From contig CM067521.1 of assembly GCA_034509495.1 (NCBI GenBank), positions 1,268,656 to 1,332,655 of the forward strand: a DNA stretch of 64,000 bases. Direction: 5' to 3'. The notes below the pieces were generated by a model that was given only the letters and a program-made list of their open reading frames with translations, had not been told where the DNA came from and did no database searches. The stretch comes from Acestrorhynchus altus. Taxonomy: Eukaryota; Chordata; Actinopteri; Characiformes; Acestrorhynchidae. The first letter of the stretch is position 1; each line of letters starts with the position of its first letter. The translations under genes and the position numbers were made by a program. Positions 33,046-44,829 of this stretch are shown here, piece after piece.

Positions 33046-33502
33046 TAAACCAATCAGCCATAACATTATGACCATAAACTTGTTTGTGCTCTCAGTGTTT
33101 ATTAACTTTATCAGTTCTACTTTTTTCAGTTCTATAGTTACGGTCTATAAATAAGTACGAGTGGATCAGACCTTCAAATTCAATGTCACTTCTGGACGGT
33201 CCATCAACCAGAAATGTCCAGCCGACAGCGTCCTGTGGGCCGCGTCCTGTGAGCACTGATGAAAGACTAGAGGACGACCAACACAAACTGTGCAGAAACA
33301 GATGAGCTTCTGTGTCTGATGGTGGAGACACTCGGTAGGAGTGTCTCATAGAGTGGACAGTGAGTGGACACAGGGTTTAAACACTCCAGCAGCACCGCTG
33401 TCTCTGTGGTGGTCCTGTGGGGTCCCGACCATTGAAGATCAGGGTGAAAGGAGGAGAATAAAGTCTGCAGAGAAACAGATGATCTGCAGTCTGTAATTAT
33501 AC
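33046..33502 (+). mobile_element. FB-A MITE copy 13
   Basis: Left terminus CCAATCAGCCATAACATTAT, then a diverged left part, a complete central block, ACTCCAGCAGCACCGCTG and a right arm (GGTCCCGACCATTGAAGATC). The right terminus is missing. Confidence 0.88.
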
Positions 33503-34199
33503 TTCTGACTCCATGGCCAAGAGAAGAAGAGCATTTTGCTGAACTGTGCGCTGCCTTTGTGTTTGTTTTCTTTCTCTCCTTTCTCTGGTCAAGCACGTGT
33601 CCTGATGTATTTCTGAGGATGTGTGTACTCCGCTTGCTTTTGATTGTCAGTGTAATGCCAGTTCACTGTGAGGTCACGTCAATGTGACGGCCCAATAGAT
33701 GCCTTGGAAGGTGAATAGAATAATAACCCCTGCTTACGTGGCTTAGTCTCATGAACTGGCAACACCAGCTGAGGACTGTTTCAGTGAACTCAAGGATCTG
33801 CTGAGATCCTTCCAGAAAACAAGTTCCAACAAGCGACAAGACACGGATTCTTCACAGAAAAGACCTCAGCTCCAACCAGTGTCAAGAGACTCATTTAGAA
33901 AGACTGCACATGTGAGAGTGCATGTGTGTACAGAATCCATCAAAGCTGTGAGAACAGGGTTTCAGAAGGGTTTAATACACTTTTTTAACATTTGTGTGAT
34001 TTTTTATAATAATATATAACATAAACTGTCCTTTTTCTGTAGAACTAACCATTTGTCTTTGTTACTGTACCTTTAAGACAGACATGTAAACGAGCTTTGT
34101 TCTGATTGGCTGTCCTTTGTACATTTATATCATAAAAACAGTAATGAAACCCAATCAATATGCTCACAAAGAACTTTTGCTTCATGAGCTATATGTATA
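33503..34199. other. Flank, nothing recognised
   Basis: No gene, RNA or repeat identified. Confidence 0.5.
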
Positions 34200-34512
34200 T
34201 GCAGAAACAGGGGTTTAAACACTCCAGCAGCACTGCTGCATCCGATCCACTGGTACCAGCGCAACACACACTAACACACCACCACCATGTCAGTGTGACT
34301 GCAGTACTGAGAATGACCCACCACCCACATAATATCTGCTCTGTGGTGGTCCTGTGGGGTCCTGATCATTGAAGATCAGGGTGAAAGGAGGAGAATAAAG
34401 TCTGCAGAGAAACAGATGAACTACAGTCTGGAATTATAGATCTACAAAGAGCTCCTGTATGATCAGAGGAGCTGATAGAGTGGACAGTGAGAGGAGAAAG
34501 ACGGATGTGGTC
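34200..34512 (+). mobile_element. FB-A MITE copy 14 (right half)
   Basis: It begins abruptly at GCAGAAACAGGGGTTTAAAC, keeps the right arm (TCCTGATCATTGAAGATCAG, CTGCAGAGAAACAGATGAAC) and stops near 34512, next to a REP-B tail. Confidence 0.88.
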
Positions 34513-34529
34513 TTCTTTGTTAGGACATG

Positions 34530-34627
34530 TGTATCGTGTCTGTAGGTTACTCTGATCCTGAGTTGTGAAGTGTAGAAAACAGAATGTTACTGCCCACAAA
34601 GTGCGGATCTTGGGTTCTAAGAGTTCC
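34530..34627 (+). repeat. REP-B 3' fragment
   Basis: It contains GTCTGTAGGTTACTCTGATC, CTGAGTTGTGAAGTGTAGAA and AGTGCGGATCTTGGGTTC. Confidence 0.7.
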
Positions 34628-34765
34628 TGTAATGAAGACCAAAGGTGATCCGACATCATACGAAACTGCACCCACACCATGACAGCAGGCCTTCTGGACG
34701 TGTGACATGACAACATATCGTTGATCTTGGTGCTGACCGCGGTGCCTCCACACATGGATTCATTA
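34628..34765 (-). pseudogene. Tc1-like transposase fragment (same subfamily as 37820-38302)
   Basis: The - strand frames give VWRHRGQHQDQRYVVMSHVQ and MCGGTAVSTKIND with PAVMVW. VWRHRG aligns with the same word at 37842 on +. VMVWG-type sequence precedes the central Asp motif in Tc1 transposases. Only about 45 codons remain. Confidence 0.6.
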
Positions 34766-34972
34766 ATCGTCTCCAACTGGAAGCTGTATGAGCTGTTTTA
34801 TATGAACAAAAGCTGCTTGTTTTCTTACGTAAATGAAATTCATCGGTAAGAAAAGTATCTGAAACAGTATTACAAGCTGGACGTGAAAAATAAAGCCCTT
34901 TCAGAAGACACTGAACAATACCAATGCCTGAGTGAATGGCTTGGGTGACAGGCTTGCCAGTGACCTTTCATC

Positions 34973-35012
<40 letters not shown>

Positions 35013-35419
35013 ATGCACACGTCTGATGTTCTAACAACTCTGGCAGAACAAGAAAGAGAGCGCTGGAGATCAAACATGTTTTCTGAAGAGCTCTTGCACT
35101 ATTACACTGTGCCACTTTGCTCAGGTTGCAGTGGGGCATGGCTCCACCAGTGAAGGAGAAGGAGAATAACAAAATGCATTGTGTGAATGACAGGTCATCT
35201 GCGATCCTGGCCCAGGTTCAGGTGCCTGCATTGACCGGTCTGGTATTTCACAGAATGAAATATGCCAGGTCCCAGCTAAGGCTGCAACTATCGTTACTTT
35301 ACCTCCGTAACATCATTCACAGGTCTGTCCTGTCCCCCAAAGACCTAATGGATTCACTCATGAGCTGGAAGAATGCAAGTACGATTCATTGTGCAGTGCC
35401 CTCATCCACTATCAGTGAG
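34766..35419. other. Flank with (GT)n microsatellite
   Basis: A GT run is at 34974-35008. The rest is unique and unrecognised. Confidence 0.55.
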
Positions 35420-36838
35420 CAGTACTAATCCCTGACCAATCATAACAGTACTAGTCCCTGACCAATCATAACAGTACTAGTCCCTGACCAATCAAAACAG
35501 TAATAATCCCTGACCAATCATAACAATACTAATCCCTGACCAATCATAACAGTACTAATCCCTGACCAATCAAAACGGTACTAATCCCTGAGCAATCAAA
35601 ACAATACTAATCCAACCAATCATAACAGCACTAACCCCTGACCAATCATAACAGTACTAATCCCTGACCAATCATAACAGCACTAATCCCTGACCAATCA
35701 TAACAGCACTAATCCCTGACCAATCATAACAGCACTAATCCCTGACCAATCATAACAGTACTAATCCCTGACCAATCATAACAGTACTAATCCCTGACCA
35801 ATCATAACAGTACTAATCCAACCAATCATAACAGCACTAATCCCTGACCAATCATAACAGTACTAATCCCGACAAATCATAACAGTACTAATCCCAACCA
35901 ATCAAAACGGTACTAATCCCGACCAATCAAAACGGTACTAATCCCTGACTAATCATCCATCCATCCATCCATCTTCTTCCGCTTTATCCGGAGCACTAAT
36001 CCAACCAATCATAACAGCACTAATCACTGACCAATCATAACAGCACTAATCCAACCAATCATAACAGCACTAATCAGCCAATCAAAGCGGTACTAATCCC
36101 GACCAATCAAAACGGTACTAATCCCTGACCAATCATAACAGTACTAATCCGACCAATCAAAACAGTACTAATCACTGACCAATCATAACAGCACTAATCC
36201 AACCAATCATAACAGCACTAATCCCGACCAATCAAAACGGTACTAATCCGACTAATCAAAATGGTACTATCCTGACCAATCATAACAGTACTAATCCGAT
36301 AATCAAAGCAGTACTAATCACTGACCAATCATAGCAGCACTAAATCAAGACCAATCATAACAGCACTAATCCAGACCAATCATAACAGCACTAATCCAAC
36401 CAATCATAACAGCACTAATCACTGACCAATCATAACACCACTAATCCAACCAATCATAACAGCACTAATAACAACCAATCAAAATGGTACTAATCCCGAC
36501 CAATCAAAACGGTACTAATCCCTGACCAATCATAACAGTACTAATCCGACCAATCAAAACAGTACTAATCACTGACCAATCATAACAGCACTAATCCCAA
36601 CCAATCAAAACGGTACTAATCCCGACCAATCAAAACGGTACTAATCCCTGACCAATCATAACAGCACTAATCCAGACCAATCATAACAGCACTAATCCCT
36701 GACCAATCATAACAGCACTAATCCATGTCCAATCATAACAGCACTAATCCATGACTAATCATAACAGTATTAATCCCTGACCAATCATAACAGCACTAAT
36801 CCATGACTAATCATAACAGTATTAATCCCTGACCACAG
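35420..36838 (+). repeat. CCAAT-box minisatellite, about 26-bp unit, about 1.4 kb
   Basis: The unit is CAGTACTAATCCCTGACCAATCATAA split by small changes (CAGCACTAATCC, GACCAATCATAA, AACCAATCAAAACGG); unit length varies from about 21 to 26 bp. By hand I count about 47 exact CCAATCA heptamers, all in the same orientation. It is interrupted at about 35953-35992 by ATCCATCCATCC and TTCTTCCGCTTTATCCGGAG, a phrase common in other fish repeats. No ORF spans the array. Confidence 0.96.
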
Positions 36839-37603
36839 GCATTCACGTATTGACCGACACACAGGGAATCGTGGGAACTGTAGTGTTTTGAACATGAGTC
36901 CCTGCGGTGACAGCGGTGGTCTGGTAGAGCTCTGCACCTGGCAGTCCTGCAAGTTTAAGCAAACAGATGTGGGAAGCAAGTTCATATTTCTGCACCAAAG
37001 CATAAGCAAAGCAAAATGGGGCTGTTTCCCCCTCTACCCCTATCCAGAGTGGTGCATTCTCCTTTCCCAGGCTTGCTTCATGTTGCTTGTTGCTATCCCT
37101 CACCATCATTGTTTAGACAGCTTGAAGCTTCTTCAAGAATGGAAAGTTGATATTTTGGATTGAGGCTTCTGCGTTGACCGTTTGCTGGAATAGCCTTGCT
37201 TTCACTTTTAAGGCCTAAACAAGAGAGTAAATATTCTTTAGTGGTCATTTGAAATGGTCCTTCACGACGGAACGTTACATGGTGTACATGCGTGGTGTTA
37301 AGTCTCTCTGGCCGTCTATCGGTCCATGTATCCATCCATCCCTCATAAGCGTTGGGTTGTACTGGCCTTATAGCCGCTGCGTCTTTACCATGTAAAATAT
37401 GTTTGGACGAAGCCGATTTGCGAATGCGATGAACGGTTGGAGATGAGCTTTATTTTTGTGTGTGTTCCAGCTCGTCGCTCATGCAGAGTTCCAGTGAAGA
37501 CTTCATGTCACCCCCACTGTCTGCTTCTGCAGTTCAGCACTGGGTCAGAGTCCATGTCATCTTCTTCTCAGAAAAACACAGCTGGGCTGCCCATGTTGAT
37601 GTC

Positions 37604-37643
<40 letters not shown>

Positions 37644-37819
37644 GAGAGAGAGATTAATTAAATAGCTCATCCTGTTCTGGGTGACGGATGTGGAATTAAA
37701 TTAAATTGTTACAGACGGTATAACATGTTCGCCAACACGTATATCACTCCAGACAACACGCACTGTCACTCGAAATGTAGTGTTCATGCACAATTCTTCA
37801 TATTATTTTCGAGCTTAAC
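36839..37819. other. Flank with (GA)n microsatellite
   Basis: GA dinucleotides run over 37606-37652. The remainder is unique. The short ORFs here are not supported. Confidence 0.5.
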
Positions 37820-38302
37820 GGGTTTAACGTGATGTGTGTGGAGGCACCGTGGTCCGTGGTTAGTTGTCATGCATCACATGTTCAAAGTCTGGTGTCGTGG
37901 TGTGGGTGCACACATCTGACTGTCCAACGATACGTTAATGAGGTTCTGCAACCAGTGGTTCTACCTGTTCTGAACACACACTCCGGTGCTCTATTCCAAC
38001 AGGACGACGCTCGTCCACATACTGTTGCTGTCTCAAGATCTCGTCTTGAAGACACAGATACTACGCCGTGGTCGGTCTCGTCTCCAGACCTGTCCCTGAT
38101 TGAAAATGTGTGGGACGCTATTGGATGCTCTATCAACACTCCACCCCTACCACACCATCTGCAGAACTGAGTGAGAACATTCAAGCTGCATGGGATGGAT
38201 CATCACAGGACACCATTAGGAACCTCTACACCTCCATGCAGAGACGTCTGGCGTGTTGCGTTAAACCCGACGCCGTCCTGAGAGACACCACTTCTGTATG
38301 AG
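37820..38302 (+). pseudogene. Tc1-like transposase C-terminal part, degenerate
   Basis: Frames give LTVQRYVNEVLQPVVLPVLN, then ALFQQDDARPHTVAVSRSRL, SPDLSLIENVWDAIG and, one frame away, ENIQAAWDGSSQDTIRNLYT, SMQRRLACCV. FQQDxARPHT holds the second catalytic Asp, and SPDLSPIExVWD holds the third acidic residue of the DDE triad (Glu in IEN here). A frameshift near 38160 separates the last segment. The DNA-binding N-terminus and the terminal repeats were not found. Confidence 0.88.
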
Positions 38303-38813
38303 CAGATCAATAAATATTGATCAGATCAGACTACAGTTATCATCAGTTATTGATCCTGATCACCTTCATCTTCCGTGCCAGTGTGTGTATTTTAGATAAT
38401 GCTGTGCAGCCGCTCAGTCAGTTGAGCTTCTTCAGGATGTCCACTTCCTCTGGGATCTCAGTCCAATGTCAGATTTTACCAGTATAAAAGTACTAGAATG
38501 TCTTCTGGGGTCCCAAAGGATTTCCTTCCATTCAGCAACCAATCACTGCCTGCGAATAATGGAGGCATTTGTGTGATATGTCAGCGGTTTGTGTAAGGCT
38601 TAGAAGAAATGAGATGGTGTGGCAAGATAACGCTGACGGCCTCTCCCGGAGGAGAAACATATACTATTATTACCACAAGCCATTGTCACAGTCAGCCCTT
38701 TGAAATAAAATGTGGCATAGCTCTGTCAGCTGATACGTGTGCGATCAAAAACAACCATAACCCAAAAATTCCTCTCAAACATCGAGCTCCGATTACTACA
38801 ATACAGACTACAA
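38303..38813. other. Flank, nothing recognised
   Basis: Unique sequence, no supported feature. Confidence 0.5.
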
Positions 38814-38852
<39 letters not shown>

Positions 38853-39013
38853 AAGAAAGAGAGATAGAGAGGGAGAAAGAAAGAGAGATAGAGAGGGAGA
38901 AAGAGAGAAAGAGAGAGAGAGAAAAAGAGAAAAAGAGAAAGAAAGAGAGAAAGCGAGAGAGAGAGAGAGAAGGAGAGAGAGAGAGAAAAAGAGAGAGGGA
39001 AAAAAAGAGTAAA

Positions 39014-39048
<35 letters not shown>

Positions 39049-39054
39049 GGGAGA
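38814..39054 (+). repeat. Purine-only GA-rich tract, about 240 bp
   Basis: GAGA-type sequence with few interruptions covers about 240 bases. Apparent long ORFs across it on both strands (Arg/Glu/Lys or Ser/Leu/Phe repeats) are artefacts. Confidence 0.97.
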
Positions 39055-39273
39055 GTTGGCTATTATTTTTGCATTCTTGAAAAATGAGTTCAAATTAAAG
39101 GCCTCATGTTCTAAACTGTTAAACACACTGATCTACAAATATCAGGAAATCATGCTTTTCCTTTTCCTTTGATCTCAGTACCAAATATCTTCAGTTTACA
39201 TCAAACACAAAATATACTGCACTTATATTAATCCACGAGTGACGTAAAGCGCAATATGAAAGACTTTTTTTCA

Positions 39274-39560
39274 GAATCGGAATCAGAATTACTTTATTAA
39301 TCCTGAACTGCACCCATCGATCTACAACGAAATCAAAACAATAAACAGAATAAACTCTTTGGAAATATATAATAATAATATATACTGGTTAAAATATGTC
39401 TGATGATAAATAAATATGAACATCCTGTTGTTGTAGTTAAAAAATGTTTAGCACCTTTTTTATTGCACATCTTTATAATGATCTTATAAGACAGATGTTC
39501 TTCATCAAATAAAATAAGAACAGAGTGATATAAAGAATAAGCAAAGTTATTGCACAGATA
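39274..39560 (-). repeat. AT-rich retroelement-like tail
   Basis: GAATCAGAATTACTTTATTA and TTAATCCTGAACTGCACC followed by CAAAGTTATTGCACAGATAA match a repeat tail common in fish (element class not decided). Confidence 0.45.
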
Positions 39561-40135
39561 AGTAAAATGAGCACATGGAAATCAGAAATCCAATTTCTGA
39601 AATGATTTGTTTGTTATTATAATATTAGACTATTTCTCTGTATGGAACCCTCTACAGCGCATTCTCCATCAAGCTGAAGAACCCGTTCTGTGCCGTACAT
39701 GGCACAACTAAAGGTCTCATTTATAGTTCCATACTTCTTGATTTGCAGGGGATTAATATCACATGGGATTATTTTTATGGCTTGAGGTAAAGCTTTCGGA
39801 ATCTTCACTGATGTGGGAGCATGTAGTTCGTAAAAATGACGTGCCCCGTTCGGACAGGACTATAATTACTAAGAAAAGACCATGTAAACGTAACCCCGTC
39901 TGAATAGGGCTTTCGCTAGAATGTCCCACGCCCTTAATACTGGAACTGGGAGGCAAAACTCAGAAGCTTTTGGACTGGAGTTCAGAGTGGCTTCTCGATA
40001 GGTTCATGAAAGATGATGTGCCTCCTGTGAGGTGGTATAAAAGTATTGTTTACTTAGGCTGTAAGAGGGACACTGGGACGTGAACTGGGACATGAATCTC
40101 CCTATATTCAAGTATGTCATAACTCCACGTAGAAA
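39561..40135. other. Flank, nothing recognised
   Basis: Unique sequence, no supported feature. Confidence 0.5.
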
Positions 40136-40330
40136 TTGTATATTTTGGCTCAGTGGTCTAATGATCTGAAGATCGCAGGTTTGAATCCCACGTCTTGCCA
40201 TCAGCAGCCAGAGTCTGAAAGAGCGTAATCGGACACGCTGTCTCCGGGTGGGTAAATAGTGCTCTCTCACCACATCTCAACTAGTGTCGGGAGCATCGTA
40301 TGTGATGGGGGTCCTACTGAGACGTGTTTC
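40136..40330 (+). mobile_element. tRNA-derived SINE
   Basis: The Pol III box A TGGCTCAGTGGT is at 40146-40157 and box B GGTTTGAATCC at 40178-40188, with normal spacing. Downstream phrases TAATCGGACACGCTGTCTCC, GGGTGGGTAAATAGTGCTCT and CTCACCACATCT match the body of a SINE class I recall from ostariophysan fish. It is not a tRNA gene, because no acceptor stem closes around the boxes. Confidence 0.78.
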
Positions 40331-41439
40331 GATGGGTCTGGGACAATATTAGTGCTGCATTTGCTTTTACAATATTTGTTTATTTATTTCGGGGACGATA
40401 CGACCTGCGACTGAAAGAAAAGCACCTCCCACTCGGTCTCTGTGATGGAGTATAGCTGGGCCAGTCCCCACACGACCAAGAAGAGAGGCAGTGTTTACAA
40501 GCAGAAAACATGGAAACACAATTTGTTTTTGGTTTCATTTCTTTGCGGTGTGTCCTTAAGCTACACACTTATTAAAGTCATCCATCACCCGAACCAACCA
40601 GCGGTTTAGACTGTTTTGGTAGTGTTTAGATTTCACCAAAATATAACGTGGCTCACAGCAATCATTTTCATTTTTCTTCCTTTTTTTAACAGATTGCACC
40701 AATACGGCTTTGGTTTGACTCGGGTTTGATGAATTACTGTTGGAGTGTAGCGCTTCGCTGACCAGTGTAAGCTGGTTGGCTTTTTCAGGAGGTGTGATTG
40801 AAGAAGATCAAGAGAAACTTGCCCTGCAGGCTCCTTCCAGAAGCTTATGATTCATTGTTTTAGCAAAAATAGACAGGATGTCCGTCAGTGTTGCTGCAAT
40901 ACGTCTGACTCGGACTCGGACTTGAGCAATGAGTAATGTGGTCTTTCAGGCCGTGCAACTCATCTGTGTGGATTCTACAGCATATGCTTCAAAATGACCC
41001 TCAGTGCCGGTCAAGGTTAAGTGAAGCCAATGGCCAACTTGGGGACACTATAGTATAAGCTACAATGTCCACTCACTGACCACTTTACTATAAACCCCCT
41101 TTCATGGTGGTTTCGTCTGGTTTAGGGGGTGGTTTTAACAAAAGACAATATGTCCTATTGCAACCAAACTCAAAGCTCAAATGTGCAACACACGACGGGT
41201 GAAGGTCTTTATTAGCTTTTCTACAGTAAATCTAACATTTTGAAGCAGTTTTACTGAAACTGACACCTTAAAGGTGGATGTGTGGCAGCACCATTTCTGT
41301 GGAATTACGCTGAGTTGTGCCAAAGCAACAACTTGAGGAGGAGTCAACCGTAACCTGAAATTCCAACTTTTAATTCACAGATTCTGAATCACATATATAA
41401 AGTCTGATTTAAACTTGGGAATAGTTTGTAATGTTTGGC
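40331..41439. other. Flank, nothing recognised
   Basis: Mostly unique. No supported feature. Confidence 0.45.
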
Positions 41440-41698
41440 TCAGTAATGCACAAAAACCTGATTTTATCTTTGCTTGTTCCTAAAATTGCAGATTTTTCAG
41501 CTGATTGTCTCTTTTTGTTGCAGGACAGGACCTTACCCATAACCAGGAAGCCAATTGGCTGGAGGGTTCTTCCTCCAGGTCTGAGGGACGTGCTCCTTGC
41601 CATGCCTTCATTCTTCTTATTTTTGATTTCTGCAAAGCTGCTCTGTGACGTCAGTTGTGAAAAAAGTGCAATATAAATAGAATCTGATTTGATTAACT
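41440..41698 (+). repeat. LINE-like 3' UTR fragment
   Basis: TTCTTCCTCCAGGTCTGAGG, GCAAAGCTGCTCTGTGACGT and AGTGCAATATAAATAGAATC resemble the 3' end of a teleost LINE whose tail reads AAGCGCTATATAAATAAAAT. The same type occurs at 47350-47545. Confidence 0.55.
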
Positions 41699-41799
41699 TC
41701 TCAAGAAGTCCATTCTTAGTGTTCTTGGTATTGAGAAACATCTTTCCACATGCCTCCCGAAACTAGAAATGCTGTGGTGAAGCGAAGCAGGGGTTAAAA

Positions 41800-42095
41800 G
41801 CTTCTGGTTTTCCAAACGCAAGGAAAACATGCATCCAGACTCTTTACTCGAACTTCCCCTGGGAGTCCGAACAGCCGAGTCCCTCACTGTCTTCAAACGC
41901 AGACTGAAGATCATCTGTTTCAGGAGGATTTAACTCCATAAAGACATTTGTTTCATCAGGATCTAAGCGTGAGGAACCTCTAGATTCCAGCCTCGTCTAC
42001 TAGCTAAGGATATTCTGAGTGAACAGCAAAGCACTTTTGTAAGTCGCTCTGGAGAAGGACGTCTGATAAACACCGTAAATGTAAATGTAGTAGTT
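41800..42095 (+). mobile_element. LINE 3' end with ORF2 C-terminus (L2/CR1 type)
   Basis: One frame reads GVRTAESLTVFKRRLKIICF, then RRI and stop, the typical end of the reverse-transcriptase ORF2 in L2/CR1-clade LINEs. It is followed by AAGCACTTTTGTAAGTCGCT, CTGGAGAAGGACGTCTGATA and ACACCGTAAATGTAAATGTA, the matching 3' tail. The element is 5'-truncated, as is usual. Confidence 0.78.
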
Positions 42096-43286
42096 TAAAG
42101 ACGACGGGGTGAGTGTAAGAAAGAACAATTAAATAATAACTTTTAATTCTTGGGAAAATCATTTGAAGCCAACGAGGGTTCGGTTCCCCACAATGAGCAA
42201 CGCCAATTTCACTCTTAACAGGATGCAGCAGTTTTTGGTCAAGTATGATTTAGGACAGGTTTTATTACCCGACGTATTGAGCAACCGCTTTAAATGAGTT
42301 CAAATGGACGGAGCAGCACTTCTGTCTGGTGTCCTTTTGCATGGAGGCCCACACGTGCTCCCTGCTTAAGAGTTGTTTTACGGACTACATCGCCGCTCAA
42401 CTATTGAACGTTAACATCTGCAGCTCAATTAAGTCCAAATGAACTAATGACCTCATCACTCAGCTGATACAATTACGCCTCTGGCAGACGTACAAACATA
42501 CTTGCAGTGCAAGTAATGCTTTCCTTGGTAACTACCTTATAGCTACTCCACAATGTAAGGATGACATATATTCCAAAGGAACTGACGACGGCGATGAGAT
42601 AATGCCTGTAGAGCCCAATTCATATGATAAATAAGTGACTTGATTGGCACTCGTAATTAGGAAGACGTTTGGGCAGAAGAGCTTATCAGTGTGTGGGCTT
42701 GTGTGTAAGCTTAGAGTAAGCTTGAGTTCACCCAAATGCGTAAATGGAACCTATATGAACAGCTGCCTCAGTCCACTATTGGTCATTAGGTCATTTTGCA
42801 CTAATCTGCTTAGTTGAACCAGAAAAGGCTGAGAAAGATGCGTAAAAGCGAGGCTGTGGTGTGGGTGTGTTTTATGAATGCGTGTGTTGGGTTAGGCCCC
42901 CAAAATTCAAAAGAGGCCATAATTTTCAGCTGCTCGGCCTTCTAGCAGTGATAAAGCTGCCTGTCACATTTTTTCCCCTGACGACAGCGGCTCCCATTCA
43001 CGCCTAGCACCGGGCCGCCCCTCTCTGGCCTTGTTTGCATTCAAATGCACAGAAAAAAAAGAAGAAAAAAGCCCCCAAAAGGTGACTTTTTCTCGCAGTG
43101 GGCTGGAAAACCGGATTAGGTTGAACTGACTGGATGGAAAGTGTGTTTGAATATGTGGGTGTGTGTGTATCTCTGTGTCCTTACATTTTCAGGAACGTGT
43201 CCCGAGTGTGGGAAAGCCAGGTTAATCCACAAAGACCAACAAAATGGCATGTTTCAGCTGTTATTTCTCCAAACCCAAAGAGCACA
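42096..43286. other. Non-repetitive island, candidate regulatory DNA
   Basis: About 1.2 kb without recognised repeats. Two sub-blocks stand out. Bases 42380-42740 have TAATTAC and TTAATTA-like words. Bases 42890-43060 are GC-richer and include TTTGCATTCAAATGCA, an inverted pair of octamer-like half sites. No ORF is supported. Confidence 0.4.
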
Positions 43287-43288
43287 TA

Positions 43289-43986
43289 CAGTACTGTGCA
43301 AAGGTTTTAGTCCCCTAATCCCATTATTCCTCCTCCTGTCTCCTGTCAATAAGAGTGGAATCAGAGTAGAAACTCCACACCCCACTAGAACAGAGGCAGT
43401 GGAAGAAGAACGTCTCATTCTGAAGTAGCTGAGATCTTGTGAGCTGGTTCCAGGTTCCAAGAACAAAGCATGGTTCCAAACTTCTCCTGGACGCCCCCAG
43501 CCAGCGCCTGGATGTGTTCAATTCCATCAGCAGCACATCTCATTTACCAAAGTGTTGATGAGACTATAAATAACACGGCCCAGATAACATTCCCATTCCC
43601 ATTTACACAGGAGACTAAAACTGCTTTTTATTATCTGTTTTGAAGGAAATGTGTGTCCAGAAATACATGAAACATGGAATCAGAGCATGTGCAAAAGTAA
43701 ATGAACCACAGCTGCATTGGTAAAGTCAGTTCATTAAATGAGTTGACCAGTCAATAAATGGCCAATCAAATGAGACATCATTGGGAAAGAGTTTGATTAA
43801 ACCAACCAAACCACGGTCCTAAAGCATACAGCACACAGATCAACAACACAGAGAGGACAGGAGACATCTGAGGACTTCAGGAAGAAGGTGGTGACATCTG
43901 AAGCGGGTGGTGCCAAATGTCCCTCCAACCTCTCTCAGCTGGCAGAGTTCCTCAAAAATCCCAAAAAGCAGATGTGAGACATATAG

Positions 43987-44037
<51 letters not shown>

Positions 44038-44825
44038 TGGATTGAGAGAAGCAGGATGGATCACAGTTTCAATTGCAAGGAAACTTGGTGTCATGGCGCT
44101 CACTATGGTGCCATTAACGGACAGCCACTCTTGCCCAGACTGCTACAGACTGGAACCCTATTGTCTTTAGCAGCAAGTCCAGGTTCTGTTTGGGATCCAA
44201 TGAAAGTCAGGTTAGAGTATGTAGGTCTCGTGGTGAGCACATCAATCCTGCCTTCAACCTAGTGCTGTGATGATCTGGGGAGCATTGCACATGACAGTCA
44301 GACCCCTAGAGATGTGCAGACGTCCTGCAGACACATGTTGGCTTCCGTGGCAGGGCGTCCACAAAACAGACTTTCAGCAGGATGATGCTCCCTCACAGCA
44401 GCTTTCCCAGAAATCGAGCATTTACAGGAGCAGCTGGACGCCAGCTTCAGCAGCCAATGAGTGTGCAGGATCTACAGACCCAGCTGAAACATCTGAGGGT
44501 AAATGTTCTGCAGGATGCCGTACGGAACCCGGACGCCTCCAAACCCAAACGTATATCTCATCTTATATCCAGACTGGAGGCCCAGCAGGGAACCATTCCA
44601 ACGAGTCCTTACTTGTGATTTTATTTGGTCAATGTATTCATTCATTTGGTGAACTCCATTTTTGGCAATTCCTGTTTCCACTTATTTACCTTTGACTTTT
44701 CTTCATTTCCTTCCCAATGAAAGTGAATTATCTCCTGTAGAAAACGAATAACTTCTACTTAATGTCCATTCAGCCTGGAAATGGAAGAAATGAAGGGTGA
44801 CCTGTGTGACATTTGCACGGCACTG
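43289..44825 (+). mobile_element. Tc1-like transposon, about 1.54 kb, degenerate, both ends visible
   Basis: Left end CAGTACTGTGCAAAGGTTTT follows TA at 43287. The right end, read inverted, is CAGTGCCGTGCAAATGTCAC and is followed by TA at 44826. The spacing suits a full-length Tc1 element. The transposase remnant on + includes VWDPMKVRLEYVG, AVMIWGALHMTVRPLEM (near 44261), then FQQDDAPSQQLSQKS (near 44374) and YISSYIQTGGPAGN (44559). Frameshifts and a (CA)n expansion (43990-44036) break it. Same subfamily as the - strand fragment at 4082-4334. Confidence 0.72.
43990..44036 (+). repeat. (CA)n microsatellite
   Basis: About 23 CA units inside the Tc1-like element. Confidence 0.97.
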
Positions 44826-44829
44826 TATA

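Noticed and set aside
38609..39172. 187-codon ORF rich in Arg/Glu/Lys and its opposite-strand Ser/Leu ORF
   Set aside because: Both are translations of the GA-rich tract.
40146..40188. Functional tRNA gene
   Set aside because: Boxes A and B are present, but no acceptor stem closes and the downstream body matches a SINE. It is a tRNA-derived retroposon.
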